From Parvularcula marina (GTDB taxonomy: Bacteria; Pseudomonadota; Alphaproteobacteria; Caulobacterales; Parvularculaceae), in assembly GCF_003399445.1 (NCBI RefSeq), contig NZ_QUQO01000001.1, positions 744,001-808,000 on the forward strand: a stretch of 64,000 nucleotides of DNA, read 5' to 3'. Below the pieces are notes generated by a model, which saw nothing but the letters and a program-made list of their open reading frames with translations, was not told where the DNA came from and ran no database searches. The position numbers were made by a program, and so were the translations under genes. Positions 21,638 through 30,925 of this stretch are shown here, piece by piece (positions within the stretch are counted from its first letter, which is position 1; the number at the start of each line of letters is the position of its first letter).

Positions 21638-24364
21638 ATGAGCCATTCCCCCGAAATCGTGGCCGAACACGGCCTTTCCGCGCAAGAATATGACGACATC
21701 AAGCAGCATCTCGGCCGCGAGCCGAACCTGCTGGAACTCGGCATTTTTTCGGTCATGTGGTCGGAGCACTGCTCCTATAAGTCCTCACGGCGGCACCTGA
21801 AGAACCTGCCGACGACCGGCCCGCAGGTGATCCTGGGGCCCGGCGAGAATGCGGGCGTTGTCGATATCGGCGACGGACAGGCTTGCGTCTTCAAGATGGA
21901 AAGCCACAACCACCCGAGCTTCATCGAGCCCTATCAGGGCGCGGCGACCGGCGTTGGCGGCATCATGCGCGATGTCTTCACCATGGGCGCCCGGCCCGTA
22001 GCGATGATGAATGCGCTGCGCTTTGGCGAGATCGATCATCCGAAGACGAAGCATCTGCTTTCGGGCGTCGTTGCCGGGATCGGCGGATATGGCAATTGCA
22101 TGGGCGTGCCGACAATTGGCGGCGAGACCAATTTCAATGCCGGTTATAATGGCAACATCCTCGTCAATGCGATGTGCGTCGGGGTTGCCGAGACCGAGAA
22201 GATCTTCCTTTCAACCGCCAAGGGCGCAGGCAATCCGGTTGTCTATGTCGGCGCCAAGACGGGCCGCGACGGTATTCATGGCGCGACCATGGCCTCAGCT
22301 GAGTTTGATGACCAGTCAGAGGAAAAACGCCCCACCGTTCAGGTCGGCGATCCGTTCACGGAGAAACTTCTCCTCGAAGCCTGCCTTGAGCTGATGGCGA
22401 CAGACGCCGTGATCGCGATCCAGGATATGGGCGCCGCAGGCCTCACCTCTTCTTCGGTCGAAATGGCGGCCAAAGGGACGGCGGCCGGTGAAGGCGGCTT
22501 TGACCTTGACCTCGACCATGTGCCCCAGCGCGAAGAGAACATGACGGCATATGAAATGATGCTGTCCGAGAGCCAGGAGCGTATGCTGATGGTTCTCAAG
22601 CCTGGCAAGGAAGATGACGCGCGAGCGATCTTTGAGAAATGGGGCGTTGATTTCGCCGTCATCGGCACGACGACCGATACCGGCAAGCTGGTCATCCGTC
22701 ATAAAGGCGAGATCGTCGCGGACCTTGATGTCGGCCCGCTCGCTGATGCCGCCCCGAATTATGACCGCGAGCATCATGCGATTGCTGATGCCCTACCGCT
22801 TGCCGATCCGAAAGTGACGGTGCGTGAGCTTCGGCTGGAGCTGCATCGCGGGTCGGCGGAGCTGCCAGAAACGGTCGAGGCGCTGACCAGCGAAGTCATC
22901 GCCGGCAAGGACGCCTTCGATGCGTTCGGCGCGACCTTCGCGGGCAATGTTGCGGTTCTTTACATCCGTTCGAGCGCTGATGCGCCTGCGGATGTTTTCG
23001 CTTCCGTTGAGGCTGCAGCCCAGAACCTTGCCGAAGCGGGCATCGTTTCCAGCGCAACTGTCGAAGATCACAGCGAGACCGTCTCGCTTGCCGACCAGCC
23101 GGGCGGCGCGACGATGCTCTCGACCCTTGCGCGTTTGATGGCGACGCCGGACCTATGCTCGCGCGAATGGATCTGGACGCAATATGATCACACGGTGATG
23201 GGCGATACCGCCATTGCACCGGGATCCGATGCCGGGGTCGTCCGTGTACATGGCACCGAAAAGGGACTGGCCATTACGACCGATGTGACGCCGCGCTATT
23301 GCTTTGCGCATCCGGTCACGGGCGGCAAACAGGCCGTCGCCGAATGCTACCGCAATCTGACGGCGACCGGCGCCAAGCCGCTGGCCATCACCAATTGTCT
23401 GAATTTCGGCAATCCTGAAAAGCCCGAAATCATGAGCCAGTTTGTTGGCTGTCTTCAGGGCATGGCCGAGGCCTGTGTCGCGCTCGACATGCCGGTCGTC
23501 TCCGGCAATGTGTCGCTTTATAACGAGACCAATGGCATCGCCATTCCGCCGACCCCGGCGATCGGCGCGGTTGGGCTTCTCGACAATGTTGCGGGCGCCG
23601 TGCGCATGACAACCGCGCAGGAAGGCGATGCGCTCGTCGCGCTGGGGATCACCAAGGGCTGGCTTGGTCAGTCGCTTTACCTCCGCGAGCTTTACGGCAT
23701 GACCGAAGGCGCACCGCCCCCGGTTGATCTTGATGCGGAGAAAACCGCAGGCGATCTGGTCCGCAAGCTGATCAGCGAAGCGCCCGTGACGGCGGTTCAT
23801 GATATCTCTGATGGCGGTCTCCTGACAGCGATCGGTGAGCTTTGCCTTGCCTCGGGCCAGGGCGTTGCCCTGACGACGCCAGTCAAGGACCGCCGTGCCG
23901 CCTACTGGTTCGGTGAGGACCAGGGCCGCTATCTCTTCACCCTGCCCGCCGCCGAGGCCGACCGCATCGTCCTCAAATGCGCGATGGCTGGCGTGCAGGC
24001 GACCCGCCTTGGTATCCTGGGCGGTGAAGAGCTGATCCTCGATGGCCGCGACCGGCTGTCGCTTTACGACCTCGCGCAGTTCCATGCACGGACCCTGCCC
24101 GACCTATTCGAAACGGGAGAAGACCCCATGCCCATGGCCAAGGAAGAACTAGGCAGCCTCATCAAGGAAGCCCTCCCCGACGCAGAAGTTGAGCTGACCG
24201 CCCTCGCCGATGACAATGATCACTGGCAGGCGCGCATCACCTCCGCGGCCTTTAACGGGCTCAACCGGGTGCAGCAGCACCAGCTCGTCTACCGGGCCCT
24301 CAAGGGCAAGATGGGCGGCGTGTTGCACGCGCTCGCGCTTGAGACCGTGCCGACGGAGAGCTGA
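21638..24364 (+). CDS. purL: PurL (FGAM synthase large subunit) fused in frame to a BolA domain
   Basis: 908 residues in one frame with no stop. Residues 1-830 are PurL of the small, PurQ/PurS-dependent type: [17 protein letters not shown] (active-site His), [20 protein letters not shown], the ATP-binding half, and YDHTVMGDT at the start of the second half. Small PurL is usually about 740 residues; the excess lies in an extra segment of roughly 95 residues (about 388-490) between the two halves that matches nothing I know. Residues 831-908 form a complete BolA-like domain ([31 protein letters not shown]). In many alphaproteobacteria bolA is a separate gene just after purL, so the fusion looks derived. 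An internal ATG with a Shine-Dalgarno site could give free BolA as well. Confidence 0.93.
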   Translation: MSHSPEIVAEHGLSAQEYDDIKQHLGREPNLLELGIFSVMWSEHCSYKSSRRHLKNLPTTGPQVILGPGENAGVVDIGDGQACVFKMESHNHPSFIEPYQGAATGVGGIMRDVFTMGARPVAMMNALRFGEIDHPKTKHLLSGVVAGIGGYGNCMGVPTIGGETNFNAGYNGNILVNAMCVGVAETEKIFLSTAKGAGNPVVYVGAKTGRDGIHGATMASAEFDDQSEEKRPTVQVGDPFTEKLLLEACLELMATDAVIAIQDMGAAGLTSSSVEMAAKGTAAGEGGFDLDLDHVPQREENMTAYEMMLSESQERMLMVLKPGKEDDARAIFEKWGVDFAVIGTTTDTGKLVIRHKGEIVADLDVGPLADAAPNYDREHHAIADALPLADPKVTVRELRLELHRGSAELPETVEALTSEVIAGKDAFDAFGATFAGNVAVLYIRSSADAPADVFASVEAAAQNLAEAGIVSSATVEDHSETVSLADQPGGATMLSTLARLMATPDLCSREWIWTQYDHTVMGDTAIAPGSDAGVVRVHGTEKGLAITTDVTPRYCFAHPVTGGKQAVAECYRNLTATGAKPLAITNCLNFGNPEKPEIMSQFVGCLQGMAEACVALDMPVVSGNVSLYNETNGIAIPPTPAIGAVGLLDNVAGAVRMTTAQEGDALVALGITKGWLGQSLYLRELYGMTEGAPPPVDLDAEKTAGDLVRKLISEAPVTAVHDISDGGLLTAIGELCLASGQGVALTTPVKDRRAAYWFGEDQGRYLFTLPAAEADRIVLKCAMAGVQATRLGILGGEELILDGRDRLSLYDLAQFHARTLPDLFETGEDPMPMAKEELGSLIKEALPDAEVELTALADDNDHWQARITSAAFNGLNRVQQHQLVYRALKGKMGGVLHALALETVPTES
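24115..24136 (+). promoter_or_regulatory. Internal ribosome binding site and start for a free BolA protein
   Basis: Within the PurL-BolA frame, GGGAG (24115-24119) lies 8 bases before ATG 24128, with a second in-frame ATG at 24134. Translation from here would give a 78-residue BolA protein ending at 24364. It may be the remnant of the original bolA start. Position and spacing are seen; use is inferred. Confidence 0.5.
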
Positions 24365-24372
24365 GCCCGGGG

Positions 24373-25260
24373 ATGGAACTCGGCTTCGGCGCGACCGGCG
24401 CGTGGGCGGCGGGATGGTTCGATGAGAGCCGCGCCGAAGAAGTGCTCCGCACTGCACTCACTCGCGGGATCACGCATTTTGACACGGCGGGCTTCTATGC
24501 CGATGGCCGCGCGGATGAGCGGCTAGCGCGCGCTCTACAGCGCCTCGCACCCGGTGGTGCCGTATATGGCCGTCAGCTGACGGTCTCGACCAAGATCGGC
24601 AAGCGGATCGGCCCAGATGGCCGCCTGGTCCGGGATTTCTCCGAGCACGCCATCCGCGATGCGGTCGAGCGGCACACGACGCTCTTTGGCGGGCATCGCC
24701 CGGACATCGTCTACCTGCATGGACCCGATGAAAAGGAGCGGCATGGCAGTCTTCCCTTACTGCAGCGCCTCAAAGCAGACGGGCTGATCGGCGCAATTGG
24801 CGAATGCCAGGACGGACCGGGGCTCGCCGAGGCGGTGTGTACGGACGGAATTGACGTAGTCATGGCCCGTTACCATTTCCTGAACACCTCCCATCGGGAG
24901 GCTTTCCGCACAGCAAAGCGCAACGGCAAAAAGGTCATCTCTATCGCACCCTTGGCACAAGGGATGTGGCGCCGGGGCATATTTATCCCCAAGAGGCTGA
25001 GCGATGTCTGGGGGCTGGCCCGCGCGCTGATCCGAGATCCCAAAACCCTGCTCGCCGCACAAAAATCTGGCTGGATCCGGCGGGTTGATGGATGGCCGCC
25101 GGCGCATCTTGCCATGGGATTTGTCAGGATGAATGAGGCGATCGATGTCGTGCTGACGACCTCGACCCGGCCCTATCACTTGGAAGAAGTCGCGGACGGG
25201 TTCGCGCGGGACCTGCCAAGAGAGATCGCCGCGCTTTTATCCGTACACGGTGCGCAATAG
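24373..25260 (+). CDS. Aldo/keto reductase
   Basis: 295 residues. The family tetrad is visible: Asp in FDTAGFYADGRADERL followed by the conserved Tyr, Lys in STKIGKRI, and His in YLHGPDEKE. GAIGECQDGP corresponds to the strand that normally reads GVSN. These enzymes reduce aldehydes and ketones with NADPH or run as sugar dehydrogenases. The N-terminus is short (GFGATGAWAAGWFDESRAEE). It begins 8 bases after the purL-bolA stop, so it is probably in the same operon, in the place where grxD follows bolA in some relatives. Confidence 0.85.
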   Translation: MELGFGATGAWAAGWFDESRAEEVLRTALTRGITHFDTAGFYADGRADERLARALQRLAPGGAVYGRQLTVSTKIGKRIGPDGRLVRDFSEHAIRDAVERHTTLFGGHRPDIVYLHGPDEKERHGSLPLLQRLKADGLIGAIGECQDGPGLAEAVCTDGIDVVMARYHFLNTSHREAFRTAKRNGKKVISIAPLAQGMWRRGIFIPKRLSDVWGLARALIRDPKTLLAAQKSGWIRRVDGWPPAHLAMGFVRMNEAIDVVLTTSTRPYHLEEVADGFARDLPREIAALLSVHGAQ

Positions 25261-25288
25261 ACGCTGAGGCGTCCTTTGAAACAGCCAG

Positions 25289-26620
25289 TTAGTTGAGGCC
25301 CAGCCCCAGCGGGTTGATCGTCGCATTGAAGAGACGGTCGCCGCGGCGGACGAGCACTTTAACCGGGCCGGAATTGGCGGCCTGATAACGGCTCATATAG
25401 GTCTCGAATGCACCCGGGCTGTTGACCGTATTCCAGCCAATTTCCGAGATCACGTCTCCGGCTTTGAGATAGCCGGCGAGCGGGCTTGAGGGGTCGACAT
25501 GGGTCACAACAACCCCTTCGACATCATCAGCCAGGCCATAAAGCGCCTTGGTCTGAAGATTGGCCGACTGCAGGGTCAGGCCCGACATGCGCAGCGTACC
25601 GTCGGTCTGGGCGGTCAGGGTCTCACGACGCGCAATCACGACCGCAAGGCGGACCTGCTCTCCGTTACGGATAACGATGACAGGGACTTCCTGCCCGATT
25701 GGTGCATCTGCAACCGCGCGGGTCAGATCGCGCTGGTCGTCCACATCACGATTGTTGAAACGGACGATGACATCGTCCTGCATGATCCCGGCCTGCGCTG
25801 CGGGGCCGCCGCTCGACGGCACACCGGTCACCAGCGCGCCTTTGGTATTGGCAAGGCCAAGACGAAGGCGGGTGTCTTCATTCACGTCATCAAGAAGGAC
25901 GCCAAGATAGCCGCGCTGGGTCTCGCCAAATTCGATAAGCTGCTGGACAACACGGGCGGCAAGATTGCTGGGGATGGCAAAGCCGATCCCGACTGAGCCG
26001 CCTGACTGCGAATAGATGATCGTGTTCACGCCGACGACACGGCCCGACATATCAAAGAGCGGGCCGCCAGAGTTGCCGCGGTTGATCGCGGCATCGGTCT
26101 GGATGAAATCGTCATAAAGGCCGGAGTCGATATCGCGGCTTTTTGCCGAGACGATCCCGGCTGAGACCGAACCGCCAAGCCCGAAAGGCTGGCCAATCGC
26201 GACCACCCAGTCGCCGACATCGATCTTGTCTGAATTGCCGAATTTGACCGCCGGGAAGCGCCCGCCACCTTCCATCTGAAGGACCGCAAGATCGGTCAGC
26301 GGGTCGGTGCCGCGCAAGGTTGCCTTGAATTCGCGCCCGTCTTCGAGGGTCACAGTGATGATGTCAGAGCGATCAATGACGTGATTATTGGTGACGACGA
26401 TGCCTGAGCTGTCGATGATGAAGCCGGAGCCGAGCGACTCACCGCCGCCCATCGGCGCTCCGCCAATGCCTGCCTGACGGCCGGAAATATTGACCACCGC
26501 CGGCATCACGTTTTTCACAAGCGAGGAGAAAGTCTCAGGCGTTGCGGATGCCGTGACCGCTGGTGCCTGCACCGCCATCATGGCTGCTGCCAGCCCGAGT
26601 GCCAAACAAATACGCCGCAT
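25289..26620 (-). CDS. DegP/HtrA-type periplasmic serine protease
   Basis: 443 residues with a signal peptide (cut near TASA). The catalytic triad is His80 (VVTNNHVID), Asp110 (LTDLAVLQ) and Ser184 (RGNSGGPL). Two C-terminal PDZ domains follow: one with GYLGVLLDDVN, the other recognisable from VVTHVDPSSPLAGYLKAGDV. It degrades or refolds misfolded envelope proteins. The Gln-rich loop of E. coli DegP is short, as in DegS or alphaproteobacterial DegQ types. It lies downstream of hflK-hflC in the same direction, a usual arrangement, with a terminator between. Confidence 0.93.
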   Translation of the reverse strand: MRRICLALGLAAAMMAVQAPAVTASATPETFSSLVKNVMPAVVNISGRQAGIGGAPMGGGESLGSGFIIDSSGIVVTNNHVIDRSDIITVTLEDGREFKATLRGTDPLTDLAVLQMEGGGRFPAVKFGNSDKIDVGDWVVAIGQPFGLGGSVSAGIVSAKSRDIDSGLYDDFIQTDAAINRGNSGGPLFDMSGRVVGVNTIIYSQSGGSVGIGFAIPSNLAARVVQQLIEFGETQRGYLGVLLDDVNEDTRLRLGLANTKGALVTGVPSSGGPAAQAGIMQDDVIVRFNNRDVDDQRDLTRAVADAPIGQEVPVIVIRNGEQVRLAVVIARRETLTAQTDGTLRMSGLTLQSANLQTKALYGLADDVEGVVVTHVDPSSPLAGYLKAGDVISEIGWNTVNSPGAFETYMSRYQAANSGPVKVLVRRGDRLFNATINPLGLGLN

Positions 26621-26720
26621 GTCGCCTCCTGCCCCACAAAATAAGCCATTTCACGCTAGCCGATGAGCGCCGATCTGGAAAGGCAGGAGATTAACCCTGT
26701 TCGATTTGGGTTTGGCCCAC

Positions 26721-26748
26721 AAAAAAGGGGGCCGAAGCCCCCTTTTCG
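26721..26748. terminator. Terminator after hflC
   Basis: AAGGGGGC, loop CGAA and GCCCCCTT, with AAAAAA before it on the plus strand, which reads as a T run after the stem on the minus strand. It lies 18 bases after the hflC stop and separates hflKC from the protease gene. Confidence 0.85.
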
Positions 26749-26765
26749 TTCGTATATCGGTCCGA

Positions 26766-27890
26766 TCAATTGCCAGCCTGACCGTTGAAATACTGGAAGA
26801 ACTCGCTGTCCGGCGAGAGGATGATGGTCGTGCCGTCATCCTGACCGAGCGCTTGCTCGTAAGCGGTCAGCGAGCGGTAGAAGGAGAAGAACTCCCGCCG
26901 ACGCGGGTCCCCTTCATTGGCCGCCCCCGTGATCCGGCAGGTGACGCCGAGCATTTCCTCGACAGCCGCCTCAAAATCGACCGGTTCTTCGACAGCGGCC
27001 TCAGCCTCTGCTTCCTCATCAGCAAGCACCTGTGAGATCGCATCCGTGCTTTCCGTATCACGCATCTCATCGGGGTCTGTCGACGCCGTCACGGTGATAT
27101 CCGCCGCCACGCCCTGATAGGCATTGGCAAGGATACAGTTCTTCACCGCATCGGCCCGGCCCCGGATGATCTGTGCCTGCTGTTCGGCAGTCGCCCGGAT
27201 CCGGATGACTTCCTTATCGGCTTCGGCCCGGATTTCCTGTGCACGTTCGCGGCCCTGTGCGCGGATCAGCTCGGCCTGCTGGTTATAGTCCGTGCTCATC
27301 CGGTCGTGGACCCGGCCGGCGTTCGCATCGGGGAAGTCAGCCTGACGAATGCGCACATCGATCGTGCGGATACCGAGCTTTCTGGCTTCCGCTGTCACAT
27401 CCTGAGCAATCAGGCGCATGATTTCCGCCCGCTGCTCGTCGATGATCTGACGAATGCTGCGCGACCCCAGACGCTCACGCATTGCCTCGGAGAGGATCTG
27501 TGTCAGACGGCTGTTCAGATTGCTGCGCATCAGCTCAGGGCTGCCGCCCCCTGCACCCAGCGTCTGATAGTAGAGCAGAGGATCGGAGATCTGGTAGCGC
27601 ACAAAGGCATCGACCAGGAGCCGTTCTTCGTTCCGCACAATGATTTCCAACGGCCGCGTCAGGTCGAACTCGAGGTTCTTGCGGTCGAAGTAAACGACAT
27701 TCTGCCAAGGAAGTTTTACCTTCAGCCCGGCTTCGTCTGCCCCCGGCTCATTGATCGAGCCGCCGACCGGCGCGCCGAATTGAAGGACAAGCGCCTGCTT
27801 GTCTTCACGCACGGTGAAAAAGACAAATCCGGCAAGGATCAGCAGGGAGCCCGCAATGATGAGGGCCAGAACACGTGTAGGTCCGTTCAT
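26766..27890 (-). CDS. hflC: HflC, SPFH-domain regulator of FtsH, with an acidic insertion
   Basis: 374 residues against about 290-310 usually. One N-terminal membrane segment (ALIIAGSLLILAGFVFF) is followed by the SPFH/prohibitin domain and a charged coiled coil (about 200-250). The conserved C-terminus REFFSFYRSLTAYEQAL and LSPDSEFFQYF is kept. Between them, residues about 252-329 are an extra, acidic stretch (ADEEAEAEAAVEEPVDFEAA) with two Cys (252 and 318). HflC and HflK form a large periplasmic cage around FtsH and modulate membrane protein turnover. It follows hflK by 3 bases. Confidence 0.93.
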   Translation of the reverse strand: MNGPTRVLALIIAGSLLILAGFVFFTVREDKQALVLQFGAPVGGSINEPGADEAGLKVKLPWQNVVYFDRKNLEFDLTRPLEIIVRNEERLLVDAFVRYQISDPLLYYQTLGAGGGSPELMRSNLNSRLTQILSEAMRERLGSRSIRQIIDEQRAEIMRLIAQDVTAEARKLGIRTIDVRIRQADFPDANAGRVHDRMSTDYNQQAELIRAQGRERAQEIRAEADKEVIRIRATAEQQAQIIRGRADAVKNCILANAYQGVAADITVTASTDPDEMRDTESTDAISQVLADEEAEAEAAVEEPVDFEAAVEEMLGVTCRITGAANEGDPRRREFFSFYRSLTAYEQALGQDDGTTIILSPDSEFFQYFNGQAGN

Positions 27891-27893
27891 GAC

Positions 27894-29081
27894 TTAGAGC
27901 CCTCCCGTCGTCGAGTTGCCGGATGGCGAGCGGCGGTTCTGCTGCCCGTCACGCACGATTTCATTGAGGTTGAGATAGGGAATGGCGCCGCCGGCCTCTT
28001 CGTCGATGACAACCTTGTTCATCCGGCCGAGCACGCCTTCCATGGTTTCAAGATACATCCGCTTGCGCGTGACTTCTGGCGCCAGGATGTATTCAGCATA
28101 GATATCATTGAATCGGCTGGCCGCACCTTGAGCTTCGCGCACGACACGCTGGCCATAGGCTTCTGCACCCAGAATAATCTGGCGCGCTTCACCACGGGCC
28201 GCAGGCACAACAGTGTTGGCGTGCTTGGTTGCCTCGTTGATCAGCTGCTCGCGTTGGGAGCGAGCATCGACCACATCACGCTGGGCGGGCAGCACCTCGG
28301 CGGGTGGGTCGGCCTTACCGAAGTTCACCCGGATGATTTCGATGCCGCTATCGTAATCGTTGAGAATACCCTGCAGGATTTCCTGCGTCTGGCTGTTCAC
28401 GAACACCCGGTTCTCGGCGATGACCTGGCTGAACTGGCTCTCACCGACGACTTGCCGCAGCGCGGATTCGGTCGTCGCCTCGACCAGCTCTTCGGGGTCT
28501 TCGATATTGTAGATGAACTTAGCCACATTCGGCAGCTCGCCCGGCGCGATCGCGCCATCGCCTGCGACCTTGTAGTCCACCGTCATTTCGACATCGACGA
28601 TGTTGAGGTCAGAGGTGAGCATCGAGATCTGCTGGCCACGACCAATGCTGACTGAGCGGTTCTGTGCCACTTCGACGACATCGACCGACTGGGCCGGCCA
28701 GGGCATGTGCCAATTGAGGCCCGGCCCAGTGATCGAGGAATAGCTGCCAAAGGTCGTAACGACGCCGCGCGCACCGGCCGAGACCGAGTAAAAGCCGCTG
28801 GCCAGCCACAGAAGGACGATGACAATCGCCCCGATATAGAAAATCCGCGCAGGCGGCATCTGGAAGTCCCCTGCACCGGGGCCTCCAGCACCACCGCCCT
28901 GCCCGCCGCCACGGCGCCGGAAGCGCTCCCGGCCGGAGCGGAGAAGTTCTTCGAGGTCAGGCGCCTGGCGCTCTCCCGGTCGGCGGCCGCCTTGCTGGCC
29001 TCCATTATTACCTTCCGGGCGGCCCCACGGGCCGTCACCGCCATTACTGCCCGAGCCCCCGGGCTTATCCGTCCATGGCAT
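27894..29081 (-). CDS. hflK: HflK, SPFH-domain partner of HflC
   Basis: 395 residues. It begins with a Gly/Pro/Arg-rich cytoplasmic tail of about 70 residues (MPWTDKPGGSGSNGGDGPWG), typical of HflK, then one membrane segment (IFYIGAIVIVLLWLASGFYSV) and the SPFH domain with GPGLNWHMPWP and YNIEDPEELV. The C-terminus ends near NEIVRDGQQN. It acts with HflC on the FtsH protease in the inner membrane. It is first in the hflK-hflC operon and diverges from mrp across 160 bases. Confidence 0.96.
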   Translation of the reverse strand: MPWTDKPGGSGSNGGDGPWGRPEGNNGGQQGGRRPGERQAPDLEELLRSGRERFRRRGGGQGGGAGGPGAGDFQMPPARIFYIGAIVIVLLWLASGFYSVSAGARGVVTTFGSYSSITGPGLNWHMPWPAQSVDVVEVAQNRSVSIGRGQQISMLTSDLNIVDVEMTVDYKVAGDGAIAPGELPNVAKFIYNIEDPEELVEATTESALRQVVGESQFSQVIAENRVFVNSQTQEILQGILNDYDSGIEIIRVNFGKADPPAEVLPAQRDVVDARSQREQLINEATKHANTVVPAARGEARQIILGAEAYGQRVVREAQGAASRFNDIYAEYILAPEVTRKRMYLETMEGVLGRMNKVVIDEEAGGAIPYLNLNEIVRDGQQNRRSPSGNSTTGGL

Positions 29082-29242
29082 ATGTTTTTGCGTATCCTCT
29101 CAATATCTGGGGAGCGCTGGCAGGCGAGCCCGCCGCCCCGGCAGAACGACCAGGGCATGGCGCAAATGTCGAAGTCATATATGTGCATGTGCACACCGGA
29201 CGCAAACGCCTTAGCCTGCACGGTGTTGAAAGGAAGTAAGCC

Positions 29243-30367
29243 ATGTTCGGCAAAATGAAGGATGCTGCCCGTTGGGGGGCGCTGGAACAGAAGCTGCGCC
29301 GGGTACTGGCCGCAAAATCCGTCCACAAAGGCGCATCGGTGCGGCTATCCGAAATCGGTGGTGAGGAGCGGATCTCGATCGTCCTCGCAGAAAGCCCCGA
29401 CCTTGATGGCGCTGGCGCAAAAGCCCTTGAGGCCGAGCTGAACGAGGCGGCGGGCGGCATACCGGTCACCCTCGTCGTCACGTTGCACAAAGCGGCAGGC
29501 ACGGCATCCGAAGCCCCAGCGCCTGAGCGCGTGGCGCGCGGCCATGATAATCCCCTCGCCCTGCCTCAACAGGGCGGCCCCGCCAATGCCAATGAGAATG
29601 TCCGGGCACGGCCGGCCAAGCAGCGCCCGATCGGCGCCAAACGCGTTATCGCGGTCGCCAGCGGCAAGGGCGGGGTCGGCAAGAGCACAATCGCAGCCCG
29701 GCTCGCCATTGCGCTCGCCAACCAGTCAAAAGGTCGGGTCGGCCTTCTCGATTTGGATATTTACGGACCGTCCCTGCCCGTCATGTTCGATCTCGAAGGG
29801 GTCAATCCGAAGGTAGATGAAGGACAGGTGATCCCGCTTGAGGCCGCCGGCCTCTCCCTCATGTCGATCGGCTTTCTGGTGTCGGAGGAAAAGGCGCTGG
29901 CCTGGCGCGGGCCGATGGTCATGGGCGCGTCAAAGCAGCTCCTTGATGAGGTGCGATGGGGGCCGCTCGACTGGCTGATCATCGACACTCCGCCCGGCAC
30001 CGGCGACGCCCACCTCACTTTGCTCCAGCGCACACGGATCGATGGCGCGATCATTGTGACGACGCCTAGCCCGCTGGCGCTGGCCGACATGAAGCGCGGC
30101 GCGACACTCTTTCGCCAGATGGAAGTGCCGATCCTCGGGCTGGTTGAGAACATGGCCTGCCTGCCGGATGGCTCGCCCTCGCCTTTCGGCGACACGCTGA
30201 GCGATGAGGATCTCGCAGGTGCCGGGATGGAGCGTTTGGCTCAGATCCCACTTGATGGCGGGGTGGCTGCGCCCATCGGCCGGGCACGTCCCGAAGCGGG
30301 TCAGGCGCCCTTCGAAACCCTCGCAAGGACACTTTCGGAACTGGACCGGTTCGCCGAGCGCCGATAG
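29243..30367 (+). CDS. mrp: Mrp/ApbC-type P-loop ATPase (iron-sulfur cluster carrier family)
   Basis: 374 residues. The N-terminal 80 form a MIP18-like (DUF59) region, then an Ala/Pro-rich linker, then the deviant Walker A motif ASGKGGVGKST (140-149), the switch DLDIYGPSLP and IIDTPPGTGDAHL. The usual CPxC motif that bridges the Fe-S cluster after ENMS is replaced: here ENMACLPDGSPSPFG has a single Cys. Similar losses occur in some other alphaproteobacteria, so it may use a different cluster ligand or have another role. It is followed 9 bases later by sspB. Confidence 0.9.
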   Translation: MFGKMKDAARWGALEQKLRRVLAAKSVHKGASVRLSEIGGEERISIVLAESPDLDGAGAKALEAELNEAAGGIPVTLVVTLHKAAGTASEAPAPERVARGHDNPLALPQQGGPANANENVRARPAKQRPIGAKRVIAVASGKGGVGKSTIAARLAIALANQSKGRVGLLDLDIYGPSLPVMFDLEGVNPKVDEGQVIPLEAAGLSLMSIGFLVSEEKALAWRGPMVMGASKQLLDEVRWGPLDWLIIDTPPGTGDAHLTLLQRTRIDGAIIVTTPSPLALADMKRGATLFRQMEVPILGLVENMACLPDGSPSPFGDTLSDEDLAGAGMERLAQIPLDGGVAAPIGRARPEAGQAPFETLARTLSELDRFAERR

Positions 30368-30376
30368 GAGACGGAA

Positions 30377-30916
30377 ATGTCAGGTGATGAAGTTGAATTC
30401 GATTACGCCTATCTCGCTCAGCATGCGCTGCGCGGGGTGGTCCGGGATGTTCTCTCTGCGACGGCCGAGCTCGGCCATCCGCCGGGGGAGCATCATTTCT
30501 ATATTGAATTCGCGACCACCGCGCCCGGCGTGCAGATCGACAGCTCTCTGCTCGCGCAATATCCCGAGCGCATGACCATCGTCCTGCAGCACCAGTTCGA
30601 AAAGCTCGAAGTCTTTCAGGACCGCTTTGCCGTCACGCTGCATTTCAACAATGTGCCCGACCGGCTGGTCATTCCCTTTGACGCGGTCACGCAGTTCGCC
30701 GACCCCAGCGTCAATTTCGCGCTGCAATTCCCTGTCGATGACAGCGTCCACCAGACGCCGCCCTTCCCGACCTCAGCCGGCGATGTCGAGACGCTCGATG
30801 CGCACCGCCACAAGCCTGCCGCCCAAACGGATGATGATGACGGCCCGGATGATGATGGCCCCGCCCCCGGCGGATCGGCCGATGTCGTCTCAATCGACCG
30901 TTTCCGGAAGAAATAA
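30377..30916 (+). CDS. sspB: SspB, ClpXP substrate adaptor
   Basis: 179 residues with AGGAGA before the start. The core MSGDEVEFDYAYLAQHALRG and the strands HHFYIEFATTAPGV and MTIVLQHQFEKLEV match the alphaproteobacterial SspB fold, which binds ssrA tags. An acidic linker (DDDDGPDDDGP) and a short C-terminal motif (VVSIDRFRKK) would tether it to the ClpX N-domain. It delivers ssrA-tagged proteins to ClpXP. It is cotranscribed with mrp and converges on yajQ. Confidence 0.9.
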   Translation: MSGDEVEFDYAYLAQHALRGVVRDVLSATAELGHPPGEHHFYIEFATTAPGVQIDSSLLAQYPERMTIVLQHQFEKLEVFQDRFAVTLHFNNVPDRLVIPFDAVTQFADPSVNFALQFPVDDSVHQTPPFPTSAGDVETLDAHRHKPAAQTDDDDGPDDDGPAPGGSADVVSIDRFRKK

Positions 30917-30925
30917 GCGCGGAGC

